This document shows, in pieces, positions 13,470 through 25,146 of a DNA stretch of 64,000 nucleotides. The notes below the pieces were generated by a model, which saw nothing but the letters and a program-made list of their open reading frames with translations, ran no database searches and was not told the DNA's origin. The first letter of the stretch is position 1. Each line of letters begins with the position of its first letter. The position numbers and the translations under genes were made by a program. This DNA is from Rhabdophis nuchalis (Eukaryota; Chordata; Lepidosauria; Squamata; Natricidae): positions 328,355,419-328,419,418 of the forward strand of contig CM077643.1 of the NCBI GenBank assembly GCA_039707465.1, in the 5' to 3' direction.

Positions 13470-16082
13470 ACAGAAATAGAGCACAACAATGATGAGAACT
13501 ATCTTGAATGTATTTGGGTCAATATTAAAGGTTGGGGGGGGGAATGATATTGTCATAGGTCTATACTACAGGCCACCCAACCAAGCAGAGGAAGTGGATG
13601 TACTTTTTGCTAACCAGCTAACTAAGGTATGTAGGAAGCACACTGCAATAGTAATGGGAGATTTTAACTACCCTGACATCAATTGGGAAACAAACTCTGC
13701 ACCAAGTGGAAGATCCAACAGGTTCCTAAGAAACCTAGCAGACAACTTTGTTTCCCAAAAGGTAGAGAAGGGAACAAGGGGATCAGCAATATTGGACTTA
13801 ATTCTCACTAACAGAGAGGAAATGATAGAAGGTGTAGAAGCTACAGGAACTTTGGGGGCAAGCGATCATGAAATACTGGAATTCAACATTATGCAAACAA
13901 AAGTAGTTGAACAAAGTCAAACTAGAGTCTTAGACTTCAAGAGAGCTAATTTCAATAAACTCAGAGAGAGCTTGGGAAGGATTCCATGGATGAGAATCCT
14001 CAAGGGGAAAACAACTCAAGAAGCTTGGGAAATTTTGAAAAATGAGATTATAAAAGCCCAGACCAGCGCAATACCAATGAAGAAGAAAAATAACAGTTCC
14101 CAAAAGAAACCAGCATGGCTGCATAAAGAACTCTCTGACAAATTGAAAGACAAAAAGGATAAATATAAAAAGTGGAAAAAGGGGGACATAACCAAGGCAA
14201 AATATCAGCAAATAGCCCGAGCCTGTAAAGACGAAGTGAGGAAAGCTAAGGCTCACAATGAAGAAAGGCTTGCCAAAAAAGTAAAAAATAACAAAAAAAG
14301 CTTCTTCCAACATGTTAAAAATAAGAAAAAAGTTAAGGAAACAATTGGTCCACTGCTGGGAGAAAATGGCAAGAAGATGATAAGCAACAGGGAGAAAGCA
14401 GAACTATTTAACTCTTTTTTTGCATCTGTCTTTACACAAAGGGATAAAACAGTCCAATCAATCAAAAACAGCACCACAAATATCAGATTAAGAACACAAG
14501 TTGAAATAGGGAAGAAAATGGTAAGTGAGCACCTGTCTGCCCTGGACGAGTTCAAATCACCAGGACCGGATGGATTACACCCCAGGGTTCTGAAGGAACT
14601 GGCAGACGAGATCTCAGAACCACTGAACTATATCTTTCAGAGATCCTGGAGCACCGGGGAACTGCCAGAAGACTGGAAAAGAGCAGATGTGGTTCCCATC
14701 TTCAAAAAAGGAAAAAAAAACAGATCCAGGAAACTATAGACCCATCAGCCTGACCTCAATACCAGGAAAGATTCTGGAAAAGATAATTAAACAACAAATA
14801 AGTGAACACCTAGAAGCAAACAAAGTAATAGCCAAAAGCCAACATGGGTTTGTCAAAAACAGATCATGCCAGACGAATCTAATTGCATTCTTTGACAAAG
14901 TAACAAAATCAGTGGACCAGAGGAATGCTGTTGATATAATTTACCTGGACTTCAGTAAGGCATTTGATAAAGTAGACCATAACCTACTATTAGATAAAGT
15001 AGAAAATTGTGGGTTAGACAGCAGCACCACCAAATGGATTCGCAACTGGCTGACCAACCGCACTCAACATGTAGTCCTCAATGGAACTGCATCTACATGG
15101 AAGGAAGTATGCAGTGGAGTCCCCCAAGGCTCTGTTTTAGGCCCAGTACTCTTTAACATCTTCATCAACGATTTGGATGAGGGGATAAATGGGGAACTCA
15201 TCAAATTCGCAGACGACACCAAGCTGGCAGGAATAGCCAACACTCCAGAAGATAGGCTTAAGATACAGAAGGATCTAGACAAACTTGAACATTGGGCACT
15301 GTCTAATAAAATGAAATTCAATTGTGAAAAAAGTAAGGTCCTACATATAGGCAAGAAAAACCAAATGCACAAGTACAGTATAGGTGGTACCTTGCTCGAT
15401 AGTAGCAACTGTGAGAGGGATCTCGGAATCCTAGTGGACAACCATCTAAATATGAGCCAGCAGTGTGCAGCAGCTGCCAAAAAAGCCAACACAGTTCTAG
15501 GCTGCATCAACAGAGGGATAGAATCTAGATCGCGTGAAGTGTTAATGCCACTGTATAGTGCCTTGGTAAGGCCACACTTGGAATACTGCATACAGTTTTG
15601 GTCGCCACGATGTAGAAAAGACGTGGAGACTCTGGAAAGAGTGCAGAGAAGAGCAACCAAGATGATTAGAGGACTGGAGACTAAGACATATGAAGAACGG
15701 CTGCAGGAGCTGGGTGTGTCTAGTTTGATGAAGAGAAGGACCAGGGGAGACATGATAGCAGTGTTCCGATATCTCAGAGGGTGCCACAAAGAAGAGGGAG
15801 TCAAACTTTTCTCCAAGGCACCTGGGGGCAGGACAAGGAGCAATGGGTGGAAACTAACCAAGGAGAGAAGCAACTTAGAACTAAGGAGAAATTTCCTAAC
15901 AGTAAGAACAATTAACCTCTGGAACAGCTTGCCTCCAGCAGTTGTGAATGCCCCAACCCTGGAAGTCTTTAAAAAGATGTTAGACAGCCATTTGTCTGAA
16001 ATGGTATAAGGTTCCTGCCCATGCAGGGGGTTGGACTAGAAGACCTACAAGGTCCCTTCCAACTCTGCTATTGTATTGTATT
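13470..16082 (+). mobile_element. CR1 LINE, long 5'-truncated copy
   Basis: CR1 retrotransposon whose 5' end lies inside the endonuclease domain. It keeps the second half of the APE-like endonuclease, a Lys-rich linker, the full reverse transcriptase and the 3' UTR. The 3' end reads GGTTGGACTAGAAGACCTAC...CAACTCTGCTATTGTATTGTATT, the hallpiece repeated at every CR1 fragment in this window. The last 1.46 kb is about 99% identical to the copy at 50757-52220, so insertion was recent relative to the other fragments. Confidence 0.9.
13489..16009 (+). pseudogene. CR1 ORF2 (endonuclease-reverse transcriptase), frameshifted
   Basis: Two overlapping frames (13489-14739 and 14687-16009) together give the C-terminal endonuclease and the whole reverse transcriptase of a CR1 LINE. 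Visible landmarks are YYRPPNQ, GDFNYPD and SDHE (endonuclease), YLDFSKAFDKVDH, GVPQGSVLGPVLFNIFINDL and the catalytic FADD box in KFADDTKLAG, then a C-terminal region ending HLSEMV. The enzyme nicks target DNA and primes cDNA synthesis on it. The two frames are separated by one extra A: this copy has nine A residues near 14711-14720 where the copy at 50.8 kb has eight and stays open. A second break is at a nine-G run (13534-13542), because the frame ending at 13547 carries the preceding endonuclease codons. The N-terminal endonuclease half is absent, so the copy is inactive. Confidence 0.88.
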
Positions 16083-17159
16083 ATCCAGTGAAGTTAAAAA
16101 CCAGACATTTTTCAAAAAGTTGGAAATAATTTAAATAATAGGTTACAGGGTTTCTTTTCTTTTTAGTCAATAGAAACTAAATTGAAAAGCCTTTTTTCCT
16201 ATCTTACAGAGATGCAACTTCAGGAAAAAAATGTCCTATTTTTGGCTGATACTTATTTTTCTTCTTCCAATATAATATTCCACTATTGAATTGTTCATTT
16301 TTTCCCATATAGCTCATGTTTTGTTTTTATTTTATACTCAATGAGGTTCGGAAATGGCGTCAGATATCTTATATATGTCTCTGTTCTGTGGAATACTTTG
16401 ACTCAGCAATGCAACTGAAGATTGAAACTAGCATAGATTTGCAACCGAAAATGCTTTCCATGGAAAGCATTTGAGTGAATCTCAAATTCACTTCCAAATA
16501 TACTATGCATAAATGTATGTATTTGCAATATTGTAACCCTCATCAGTCATATACAGCAAAAACATAAAAAGCCAAACAATAGAAAAACTGGACATCAAAA
16601 TAATTAGGACAGAATTAATGATAAACTCTTGCAATCACTCCAAATGAAAAGATATACTTGACCAGAACTAAAAAAATGCAAGCAAGGCATAATTATCATT
16701 GGCTTTTCTTGCTAAAATTTCAAAAATGAAGAAATGCCCTTCAATAATAAGCTCTTTTGAATAGAATCCCGGTTCTATCCATTGATTTAAAAGCAGGAAA
16801 ACTGAAGATACTTATTTGCTTAGCAATTCTTCAGCTTGCCATTAATTTTAGCTAAATCCAATGTTATTAGTATTAGCTAAATCTAAAATATATGCTTAAG
16901 GTGACTTAAATATGTACAGGTGCAATGTCTCATTTTATTTTTTGCTGTTGGAAATAATGCCATTAATGTTCTTCATCTCAGCATGCATCCCTGCATGAGA
17001 TATTAAGCAGATACATTTCACTATTAATAAGAGACAAATAATAGAGAAATGAAATAAAGCTTCAGTGAGGAAGGGTGTCATTCTAACTATTGACATTTAG
17101 CAATATTTATATACTTAAAATTAGCAATTCATTCACTGTATATGTATTGTATATTTAAT
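16083..17159. other. AT-rich unique DNA, no gene seen
   Basis: Nothing recognisable between the long CR1 and the small CR1 fragment. Confidence 0.5.
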
Positions 17160-17212
17160 ACAATAATACAATAGCAGAGTTGGAAGGGACCTTGGAGGTC
17201 ATCTAGTCCAAC
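17160..17212 (-). mobile_element. CR1 3'-end fragment
   Basis: Carries the reversed CR1 tail AATACAATAGCAGAGTTGG followed by AGGGACCTTGGAGGTCATCT. Only about 50 bp remain. Confidence 0.75.
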
Positions 17213-17286
17213 TAGATGACAATTGAACAAACAATTTTGCATTGTTTTTCTGAATTTACTATCCCATTCAAGACTTTATTAAAGGC

Positions 17287-18127
17287 CAGTGGCGTAGCGT
17301 GGGGGGTGCAGGGGGTGCGGGCCGCACCGGGCGCAACATCTGGGGGGGCGCGCTCGCACTCGCAGCTCCCCGTCGCTTCGGGAAAGGGGATCGAGTAAGG
17401 CAGGAACAGCGGCAGCCGGGGAATGTGGCCACCGCCGCAGGGACCGGAGAAGCGTCGCCCGAAGCAAGAGCGGCTGCAAGAGGAGGCGTTTTCTCCCCGT
17501 CGCCCCGTCTTCTTCCTTGGGGAAAGGATCTTAGGGGATTTTTCATATTTTTATTAGTATTATTTCTCGGGCGGGGGAGGGGGGATCCGGAATCCAGGAA
17601 ACCGGGAGGGGGCGGGAAATCGCAGGGAAAAGGAAGAGAGCTCGGCGGGCGGAAGGTGGGGAGAGCTCGCGCGTTCCAGCTGATTCAGCAGCGGTCTTGT
17701 GAATGCGCGGAGATGTAGCTGACAGGGCGGGAGAGGCGTCCCGCTCTCCGGATCGAAGGGAGGCCAGCTCTTTCGAGTACCTGCCGGCTGCGGCTGCCTC
17801 CCCTACCCCGCTGCCGTCGGATCTTCCTGCACCCCTCCTCTCCCCCCTTCCCGTTTCTCGCTTCCCCCCCGCTCCGCATGCTGCGCCCTCCCCGTCCTCG
17901 ATGCCGCTGCTTCCCCCGGGGGAGGGCTAGAAAGGCACCGAGAAGGATGAGCGAAGGGGTTGCCTCGCCGCCGGGTGCCTCAGCCGCTGCCGAGGAGGGG
18001 GCGGCGGCGGGTGGGGGCCCTGCGGCGGGCGATGGAGTGGAAGAGACTCGAGTGCTAAAATCCAGGGCTTAGGGGGCGCAAATTACTTGCCTTGCCCCGG
18101 GTGCTGACAACCCACGCTACGCCACTG
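17287..18127. mobile_element. Large GC-rich hAT-like element with possible captured exon
   Basis: Terminal repeats CAGTGGCGTAGCGTGGG and CCCACGCTACGCCACTG with the exact 8 bp duplication TTAAAGGC at 17279-17286 and 18128-18135. The 841 bp interior is extremely GC- and CpG-rich inside AT-rich DNA. A frame at 17878-18072 reads MSEGVASPPGASAAAEEG and ends at a stop after VEETRVLKSRA, with a composition like a vertebrate first coding exon. It could be captured host 5' sequence or just a GC-rich transposon interior. Its duplication lacks the central TA of the other hAT copies. Confidence 0.85.
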
Positions 18128-18152
18128 TTAAAGGCAACCATATTGTTCAGTT

Positions 18153-18207
18153 GTTCAGTTGTCTAAATGAGCACTAAACTGTTCAGTTGTCTAAATGAAC
18201 ACTAAAT
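18153..18207 (+). repeat. 28 bp tandem duplication
   Basis: GTTCAGTTGTCTAAATGARC followed by ACTAAA(C/T) occurs twice in a row with one or two differences. It lies just after the GC-rich hAT-like element. Confidence 0.9.
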
Positions 18208-18399
18208 GTGGTTTTTCACCTTCCCATGAGTCCTGAGCAGTATGTCTCTTTCCCAGAGGAGACTCTATTCAGACAGTTCTGTTCTGCCCTTTTTAACATT
18301 CAGTACTTTTACTATAGTCGTTCTGAACGAATTAAGTATTTTTTATGTTCAGAATGAAATTTGTAAATAATATATGGAACTTTGTAGTCAACTGGACTT

Positions 18400-18533
18400 A
18401 CTGGTAAGGTCTATGGAGATTCTCAGTTATCCAGTTCACAGACCTAAAGAAGCTTCTTGGATGAGAAGTGAAATGCCTTCAAAGAAAAACAAGAAAATCC
18501 AGCTGCCCCTTAGAAAAAGCACTTTGGGGATGA
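18400..18533 (+). mobile_element. Foldback-family retroelement, copy A
   Basis: Head CTATGGAGATTCTCAGTTATC, then AAGAAGCTTCTTGGATGAGA, CCTTCAAAGAAAAACAAGAA and the end AAAAGCACTTTGGGGATG. Flanks CAACTGGACTT (18389-18399) and CAATTGGACTT (18534-18544) match at 10 of 11, suggesting a target duplication. GGATGAG...GAAA (18459-18473) resembles part of a hammerhead ribozyme core. The inverted left arm seen in copy B is absent. Confidence 0.65.
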
Positions 18534-18544
18534 CAATTGGACTT

Positions 18545-20869
18545 GTTTAAATACTCCTATCCCCAGGTGGAGAAAACAACTGAAAAGCTGTTTTTGTTTT
18601 TATAACAAACTTACAGATATAATTTTAAACATGCATGTCTATCTAAAGTTGTTAATATTATGTAAAATTGAAGTGTGAGGCCGTTGATTTGAAGGTGAAC
18701 CAGAAATTCTTCTGCTTTTCATGAGCTGATGCTAAATGTCAAATTGATAAATGGTACCAATCAAGTACTTAGGATTTGACACCAAATAAGACTAACCTGG
18801 ACTTTATCACACAGATCTAGTTCAGGTAGGAGGTGGCATAAATTAAATATTTGTTTACTTCACATTGTGATGTTAATATGTCAAATTTCTCCCTCACACA
18901 TTTATATGTAATTCAAAACAGACTAAAGTTTGTTATTCACATTTTTGCAAATGTGATATAGTTTGCTAACCAAAGAAAAAAAATCACATTACTGAAAACA
19001 TATACAGAAATAAATATAAATGAAGCAGCATATAAATCTATACAGTATTAGCAAGTGGGGTGGGGTGGGAGCGGTGGGCGGGGCGGGGCCAGCCAGGGGT
19101 GGGATTTGGAAGTTCTCCAAACTGGTCATAATGTTAGCTATGGGTTCTCCTGAACCCCTGGGTTCAGAGTTGGAAGTACTAACATTAGCAAAGAAGTGGT
19201 GAGAGTGAAGGTCACCAAAGTTGGAACACTTTGTAGATCCTATTCTATGGCAGTGATTTTGATGCAGACGATACCTTCTCTACCTCTGTTGTTTCTACAT
19301 GTTGTCTATGGTAGTTTTTTCAGTTTCAGCAACCATTATAATTTATTAAGGTGAAGCTTAGAATCCTTAGAGGCCTGTTTGCTGGGATCAGTTTGCAAGC
19401 TCCTTCATTGGCAAATTATAACCACAGTATCTTGATGTGGTACCTCTTGTTTTTTCATAGTTTATTCCCCACAGACATCCTTCTCTTTTACAACTGAACC
19501 CTGCCTGTGTAACAGATGATGTTTAATCTCTCAAATGAGATTCAGAGTCAGTTTCCTAGGGTTCAGATTGTGACTTTAAAAATCTAAAATAGATGATTTG
19601 ATTATAGAGATGAACTGCTTCTTCTCTGTGCATGTATCTTTCAAATGTTCAGCATTTGAGCTTCTGTATCGATACAACTCATGTATAACTCCAATGGGAA
19701 TACTTCAAGTTCCCAATCAAATCGCTATGAATTACTGCATATTAAGATATGGCTCTTTAAGCCACTAAACAACATTTTTTCACAGCATTGACTCATAGAC
19801 AGGGACCCCCACAGTTCCTTCTATTTTTATTAATTATGATTTCTTTAAAAATGTTCTGATGATGACACTCAGTGGCAGCTGGTCCCCTACGAAATACTCC
19901 TTTTGTTCTGACAAGTCTTGCAACACAACAGAAAATAAACTAGTAGGATTGAAAAACCAGCAACCTGGCTAAGCAGAGGCGTGATCTGAGCCTCAAACCA
20001 ATCTTTTGACTGACATGTGCAATGCCTGTTTTTACAGAAATAAAATTAAATCAACAATAAGTGCTTATGATGAATAATATTAAGCAATTTCCTATTTTTA
20101 TTATTCCAAATAATCTTAGTTTTCCTTCTTGGTCAAAACTGGAGAGCACTTTGAAAGGAAAGACCATTTTGGACTTAAAGCACCAACTGTAATTTCTCAA
20201 TTTCCTGTTTGGCTGAATAGCAGATCTTGGTTTTTGCTATTTTGCTGAAAAGAGAGGAAAGGGGAGTGAATACCATTGATTGTCTTTGGCAGGTACAGAA
20301 CCGTGATGTTAAAGAAGCTGCTTTTACCGATAAGAATCTGCAACTGGTTCTGCTGGAAGTTTCTAACCTGAGAAAATGTTAGAAGTGAGCATACAGGAGG
20401 GGCACATGACCAGGAAGAAATTAAACGTATTTTTTAACCATTTGACTTCACAGAATGTTTCACTTCCTATTTTGGTTTCTTTCAGTATCATGTCAACAGT
20501 CCCACACATTTCATGAGTTAAAGTGGAGACTGTGTGACATTTTTGTCTTAGGGATTTTTTTCAAATAGGCTTCAAATTAATTCTCTAATAGGAAAGATGG
20601 CAGAACAAGAACTAGTTGCTAAATGGTTCTTAATCCAAAACTGCACATTTACAAGCTGTGGACAAATGAGCATGTATGATCCTTCACCAGAGGCTTGAGC
20701 AGAGAAAATGGATGAAAGATTTCTCTAAATTTTTAAAGAGAATAACGGATTCTTCACTAATCTCATAGAAAGACTCCTCAGTACACAGAAAAACCATTTG
20801 GAATGAATTCTCTCATGATGTCTTCCTGCAGATTTAATTCAAGCAGGGATATCAGGGAAGAACTGGAGC
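18545..20869. other. Unique DNA, no gene seen
   Basis: Only the weak candidate at 19055-19183 stands out. CACTCAGTGGCAGCTGGTCC near 19867 resembles a hAT end, but no partner end was found. Confidence 0.5.
19055..19183. mobile_element. Possible short transposon, weak ends
   Basis: A G-rich start and a CAGGGGTGGGATTTGGAAGT segment resembling other hAT families lie between two exact ATTAGCAA repeats (19047-19054 and 19184-19191). No terminal inverted repeat is visible, so the flanking repeat may be chance. Confidence 0.35.
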
Positions 20870-21125
20870 AGGAAATCCTATACCATTTCAGACAATTTGT
20901 TGTCCAGTCTCTTCTTAATGTCCCCTGATGGAGCAACCACAGCTTCTGAAGGCAAGTCGTTCCACTGGTTAATTGTTCTCACTGTTAGGAAATTTCTCCT
21001 TAGTTCTAGGTTGCTTCTCCTTGATTAGTTTCAATCCATTGTTTCTTGTCTTGCCTTCTGGTGCTTTGAAGACTAGGTTAACCCTCTCTTCTTTGTGGCA
21101 GCCCCTCAAATATTCAGGTGCCATT
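20870..21125 (-). mobile_element. CR1 fragment, diverged
   Basis: Matches the reversed CR1 C-terminal coding region (TATACCATTTCAGACAATTT, GTTCCACTGGTTAATTGTTC, GGAAATTTCTCCTTAGTTCT). It lacks the terminal tail and has several indels, so it is older than the 50.8 kb copy. Confidence 0.8.
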
Positions 21126-23769
21126 ATTAAAAAATAATCCAAGGAACACAAAACATTTTCTAAATATCTTTGAAAATATGTGCAATCACTGTAGAGTATT
21201 CCAACAGTAATTGGAGTAGACAGGAATAGAAGAGATTATGTGAGACAAACATTTAAAATAGAAAGAAAGAAGGATCCGCACATGTGTCTCAAAGCACCAT
21301 GCCAAAGTGTATCCTTGTCTGGGTATCACAGATATTGCTTTGGCAGGCAACGTAAGTGACAGAATGGTAACTAGCTGCCAAATGAAAGACTGCACACAAG
21401 AAAATGTTCTTACAAGTAAAATGTTTTGCTTAACTGTCAGTCATGGAATTTAGAATTTTGTTTAAAAGAGAATTAAAACACTGTAATGAGAAGAGACTAT
21501 CAGCTCAAGGTTGAATTTACCAACAAGGGTACAAGATTATGAACTCCATTTAATCTGAGTGACATTCTTCTGTTCCTGATACTCTTTTGCTAACCGACTG
21601 CTGCATACTGTATACAAGTGCAAGATTTTTTAATATAATATAGAAGAAAATGGAGCAGGCTTTACAAGTATAAAAGATGCTTGTGCAGGTTCAAATCCAG
21701 GTTAGATCCTAGTCCGTATTTGTTTAGACTGCTAAAATGTAGATCTCTATAAACCCCTGAACTATTCTAAGCATCCCCCCAATATTTTTAAACTGTGCTC
21801 AGGTTTTTACTGTTATACAGTGCATGGAAATAAAGATAAATCTTTGGAAATACAGAACTATTAATAGCAGTGTGGTGTAATTAGTATTTGCCTTTACTTT
21901 CTAACAGTTTTTTTCCCTTATATACAAATGGCTGATCATAAAATGAAAAGAGGCTGGCTGGCGAGAATTAGGTTTTCAAGGAGAAATCCATTCACCCGTT
22001 TCTCACAATGCAGTGGTGATTCTCAGTAACACAGCCATAACTTTAAATATCCCTTTTCTGCTTGCTTCTGTTTTCATAAGGTCACTGAAGTCTGAAACTG
22101 AACCTGATGCTTTCTGCTGACACTTTACATTGGCAAAGTTGTTTCCTCCGTTTCAATAATGAAGGTCCTTTTGTTCCTTCCGCCTGATGCAATTTACCTC
22201 TACCTTGGCAGTCAAAGATGTTGCCGCCTGTGTGGAAATGTGTGGTTTAAAAAACAACAGTTGAAAAGATGAGTATATGTAAGGGTCATGAAAAGGTTGC
22301 CTATATGAGTTTCACTATTCTGCAGATTGCACAATGTTTCTTTTAGGAGACACAGCAGCGTAACATCGATGTTTATGTAAATGTTTTATAATCGTCTTTT
22401 ATTACTTGTAATCAGGAGGGGAATCTGCTACACAGTGGTGCATTGTCCCCTGTCCTCCACCTCCCATCAGAGGAATATTTTGGTTCTGATTACCAAATAG
22501 GAGACTCAACTAATAAACAGGATTTTGTAAACTGAGGGAAGTTGGAGTTCTACAGAATGAAAAATTATAAAGTGAGTTATGGGATTAGTAGGAACTGTTC
22601 TTTCTCAAACATTGGAAGTGTTGATCACTGAAGTTTACCTTTGTGCTTTTTTATATGCCACAGCTTTGTGCCAGAAAGCCAAGGTGCAATGTAATATGCC
22701 TTTTCTTCCAGTGTGATTTCAAGAATTCTCAAGTTAGCTAGAATTAATGAAAGCATTCATTGAACTTGGAGAACAAGCTCTGAACTTGATTCTAACTGGT
22801 GCCCTGGTTGGCTGTACTATCCCATACTGGCCTTTATTGTAGTAATTGAATCTTACGTTCATCCCCAAATAGTCACATGTTTTATTTTTATTGCTTTGAG
22901 AAGTGGATACATTGGTAAGGTTTCTTCTTTGTACATCTTTCCAAAATAATCTCTCCTGGCAGCTATTATCTTTGACTCCCTCCCTCCATAAATAAATTAG
23001 ATTGCAATCATTTACCAGATTTGCTTTCTAAGAATGTTTCTTGCCCATTTATGGTTTTGTTATTGTTGTTCGCTTGGGTTTTTTTACAAAATAATCTTTA
23101 AAAAAAAATGACCCCGGACACCGAGTCTGAAAAATATTAAAGCACTGACTATATGTATTATATCATTTTTCTTTCATTTTTACTACTTTTTTTTTACATT
23201 GCCCCACATTTTTGATATTTGCTACTGCTAATTGTTGCTGCAAAACTCAATACTCATACTTACAGACATGAAATTGCTTGAATGTATCTGAATTTTAGGA
23301 AGAAGATTGTTAGAGGTGTCTGGATTAAAAAAGGAAGCACTGGTCTCAATTTTATTTGAAAATCCTTAGCGCAATGTAAGTGAAGAGTTGCATTCATACT
23401 TACAAAGATAATTTACAGAGATAGCTTATAATTAGTGGGATTTTGCTGGCCCTGCAGAAAAGGATAATACCATGATGTCATGTATTCCCATAAAACTGAT
23501 TTGGAGAGTGAAAACATGGTCGATCACAAAGCAATCTAAAAAAAGTTATTTCTCTACTATCTTGCAGTGGAATTTCTTTTCCCTCTGCAAATGAAAGAAA
23601 CTCTTCTGTTTATGGAGGGCAACTGCATTCAACTTACAGTATGAAGTGCACAATCATACATATTTATTTTGAACTTCATCGAAGTCTACTGGTAATGAGA
23701 TAATTTAAGTTTCTATTAATATAGAACCACTGAAAAAGGTGGTACCAGATAGAAGAGACATTAGAAAAA
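21126..23769. other. Unique DNA, no gene seen
   Basis: About 2.6 kb free of recognisable repeats. The 22080-22260 part is less AT-rich and could hold conserved non-coding sequence, which cannot be judged from one genome. Confidence 0.5.
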
Positions 23770-24148
23770 TACAACAGTCATTTAGCGAGTGTTCAAAGTT
23801 ACAATACCACTGAAAAATGTGACCTATGACCATTTTTCACACTTATGACAGTTGTGGCATCCCCATAGTCAAGTGATTTACATTTGGATGATTGACAACT
23901 AACCCATTTATGATGGTTGCAGTGACCCAGAGTCATGTGATTCGCTTTTAAGACTTTTTGACAAGCAAAGTCAATGGGGAAAGCAGATTCACTTAACAAT
24001 TTAAGTGCGACTACTTTTAGAACTGCAGTGATTCACTTAAAAAACTGGTGAAAAAAGTCATAAAATGGAACAAAACTCACTTAACAAATTTCTCACTTAG
24101 CAACTTAAATTTTGGACTCAGTTGTGGTCATAAATCGAGGATTATCTG
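23770..24148 (-). mobile_element. Tigger-like (Tc1/mariner) MITE, one end lost
   Basis: Reverse complement of the family at 43918-44303, sharing CTTAACAAATTTCTCACTTA, CAATGGGGAAAGCAGATTCA and GATGGTTGCAGTGACCC. The right terminus ATCGAGGATTATCTG is followed by TA. The outer 18 or so bases of the other end are missing or diverged. No transposase. Confidence 0.75.
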
Positions 24149-24370
24149 TATACCGTTCCACTCCTTGTTCCAAGAAGGAAATTCTTTTTGAGAATCTAGA
24201 TTCTTCAAATGGGGACAAAGCACCCTTTTGTTTGTAGCTTTGCTTTTCAAGTTATGAAAATAACCCATCAAAGTATCTCTGTATTTAATTTAAGTGCAAC
24301 TAGTGTAGTTTTTGCTGTGAGCAGTATTATTTCTCTTTGAACAGAAATTTCATACCTACATGAAACTGAA

Positions 24371-24715
24371 GAGAGTTAGTTTGAGGTAGTGGTTAAAGCT
24401 CCGTGCTAAAAACTGGGAAACTATGATCTAGTCCAGGGGTGAGTTGCCAATTTTTTTACTATCAGTTCAGGTGTGCTGATGCGCGCAATGCTTCTGCACA
24501 TGTGAAGAAGCATCCGGGTTGGTTGGAAAAGCCTCCTGCCACCACTACTACAGATTTGCCCAATCCAGGCAGAAACGGGAGCAACCCGCCTCTGGTCTAG
24601 TCCTTCCTTAAACATCAAGCGAGATAACTATGGACAATCATTGACTTTCAGCCCTAGGTTGCAAGTCATTCTTGAAAATCTTCTCAAGAAAAATGCAGCC
24701 AATTTCGACAAGTCA
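24371..24715 (+). mobile_element. tRNA-derived SINE split by a hAT
   Basis: Head GAGAGTTAGTTTGAGGTAGT then GGTTAAAGC (box A) and GATCTAGTCC (box B) at 24371-24433. The body (GACTTTCAGCCCTAGGTTGC, CTTCTCAAGAAAAATGCAGC) resumes at 24595. The hAT at 24434-24594 separates them. Confidence 0.7.
24434..24594. mobile_element. Short hAT element inside a SINE
   Basis: Starts CAGGGGTGAGTTGCCAATTT and ends CCCGCCTCTG. Flanks ATCTAGTC (24426-24433) and GTCTAGTC (24595-24602) match at 7 of 8 and are the box B region of the interrupted SINE. Confidence 0.78.
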
Positions 24716-24979
24716 AAACTATTTCCAAGGGACAAGAAGGAAAGAAAAATAATGATGTCTGAGTGGAAAGAGAAATTCAAGGGGATAGATGGAGATAGAG
24801 AAGAAACATAATCTCAAATTTTATTTTTCGTATTGGAATTATTTTCATAATAATGGTTTGTCCTCTAATGGTCCATTATATAATCTAACAATTATATACT
24901 TGGTATATAGATCTTGGTAACGATTACATTTCAATACAGGAAGAAAAGAAACAAAATTTTAAGGGGTAGAGTTTTTAGG

Positions 24980-25146
24980 ATTTTTAGCACAGGGTTATTG
25001 GTATTTAATTGTTTTTTACTATTTATTATTGCTATGTTTTATATTTTCCTATTTTAATTTCCTGTGCACTGCCCCGAGTCACTTCGTGGAGAGTGGCGCG
25101 GTATATAAATTTAATAAAATCAATTAAAATCAAATCAAAATCAAAA
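24980..25146 (+). mobile_element. L2 3'-end fragment
   Basis: TTTTTAGCACAGGG, then GCACTGCCCCGAGTCACTTC and GGCGCGGTATATAAATTTAA plus an A-rich tail match the L2 3' UTR at 53.0-53.15 kb with moderate divergence. Confidence 0.7.

Noticed and set aside
15064..15873. 269-codon open frame on the minus strand
   Set aside because: It is antisense to the CR1 reverse transcriptase, recurs at 51197-52006 and in every similar CR1 fragment, and has a low-information Leu/Ser-rich composition.
17299..18072. CpG-rich block as the promoter of a resident gene
   Set aside because: It lies inside terminal inverted repeats with an 8 bp target duplication, so it is a mobile element. No downstream exon was found.
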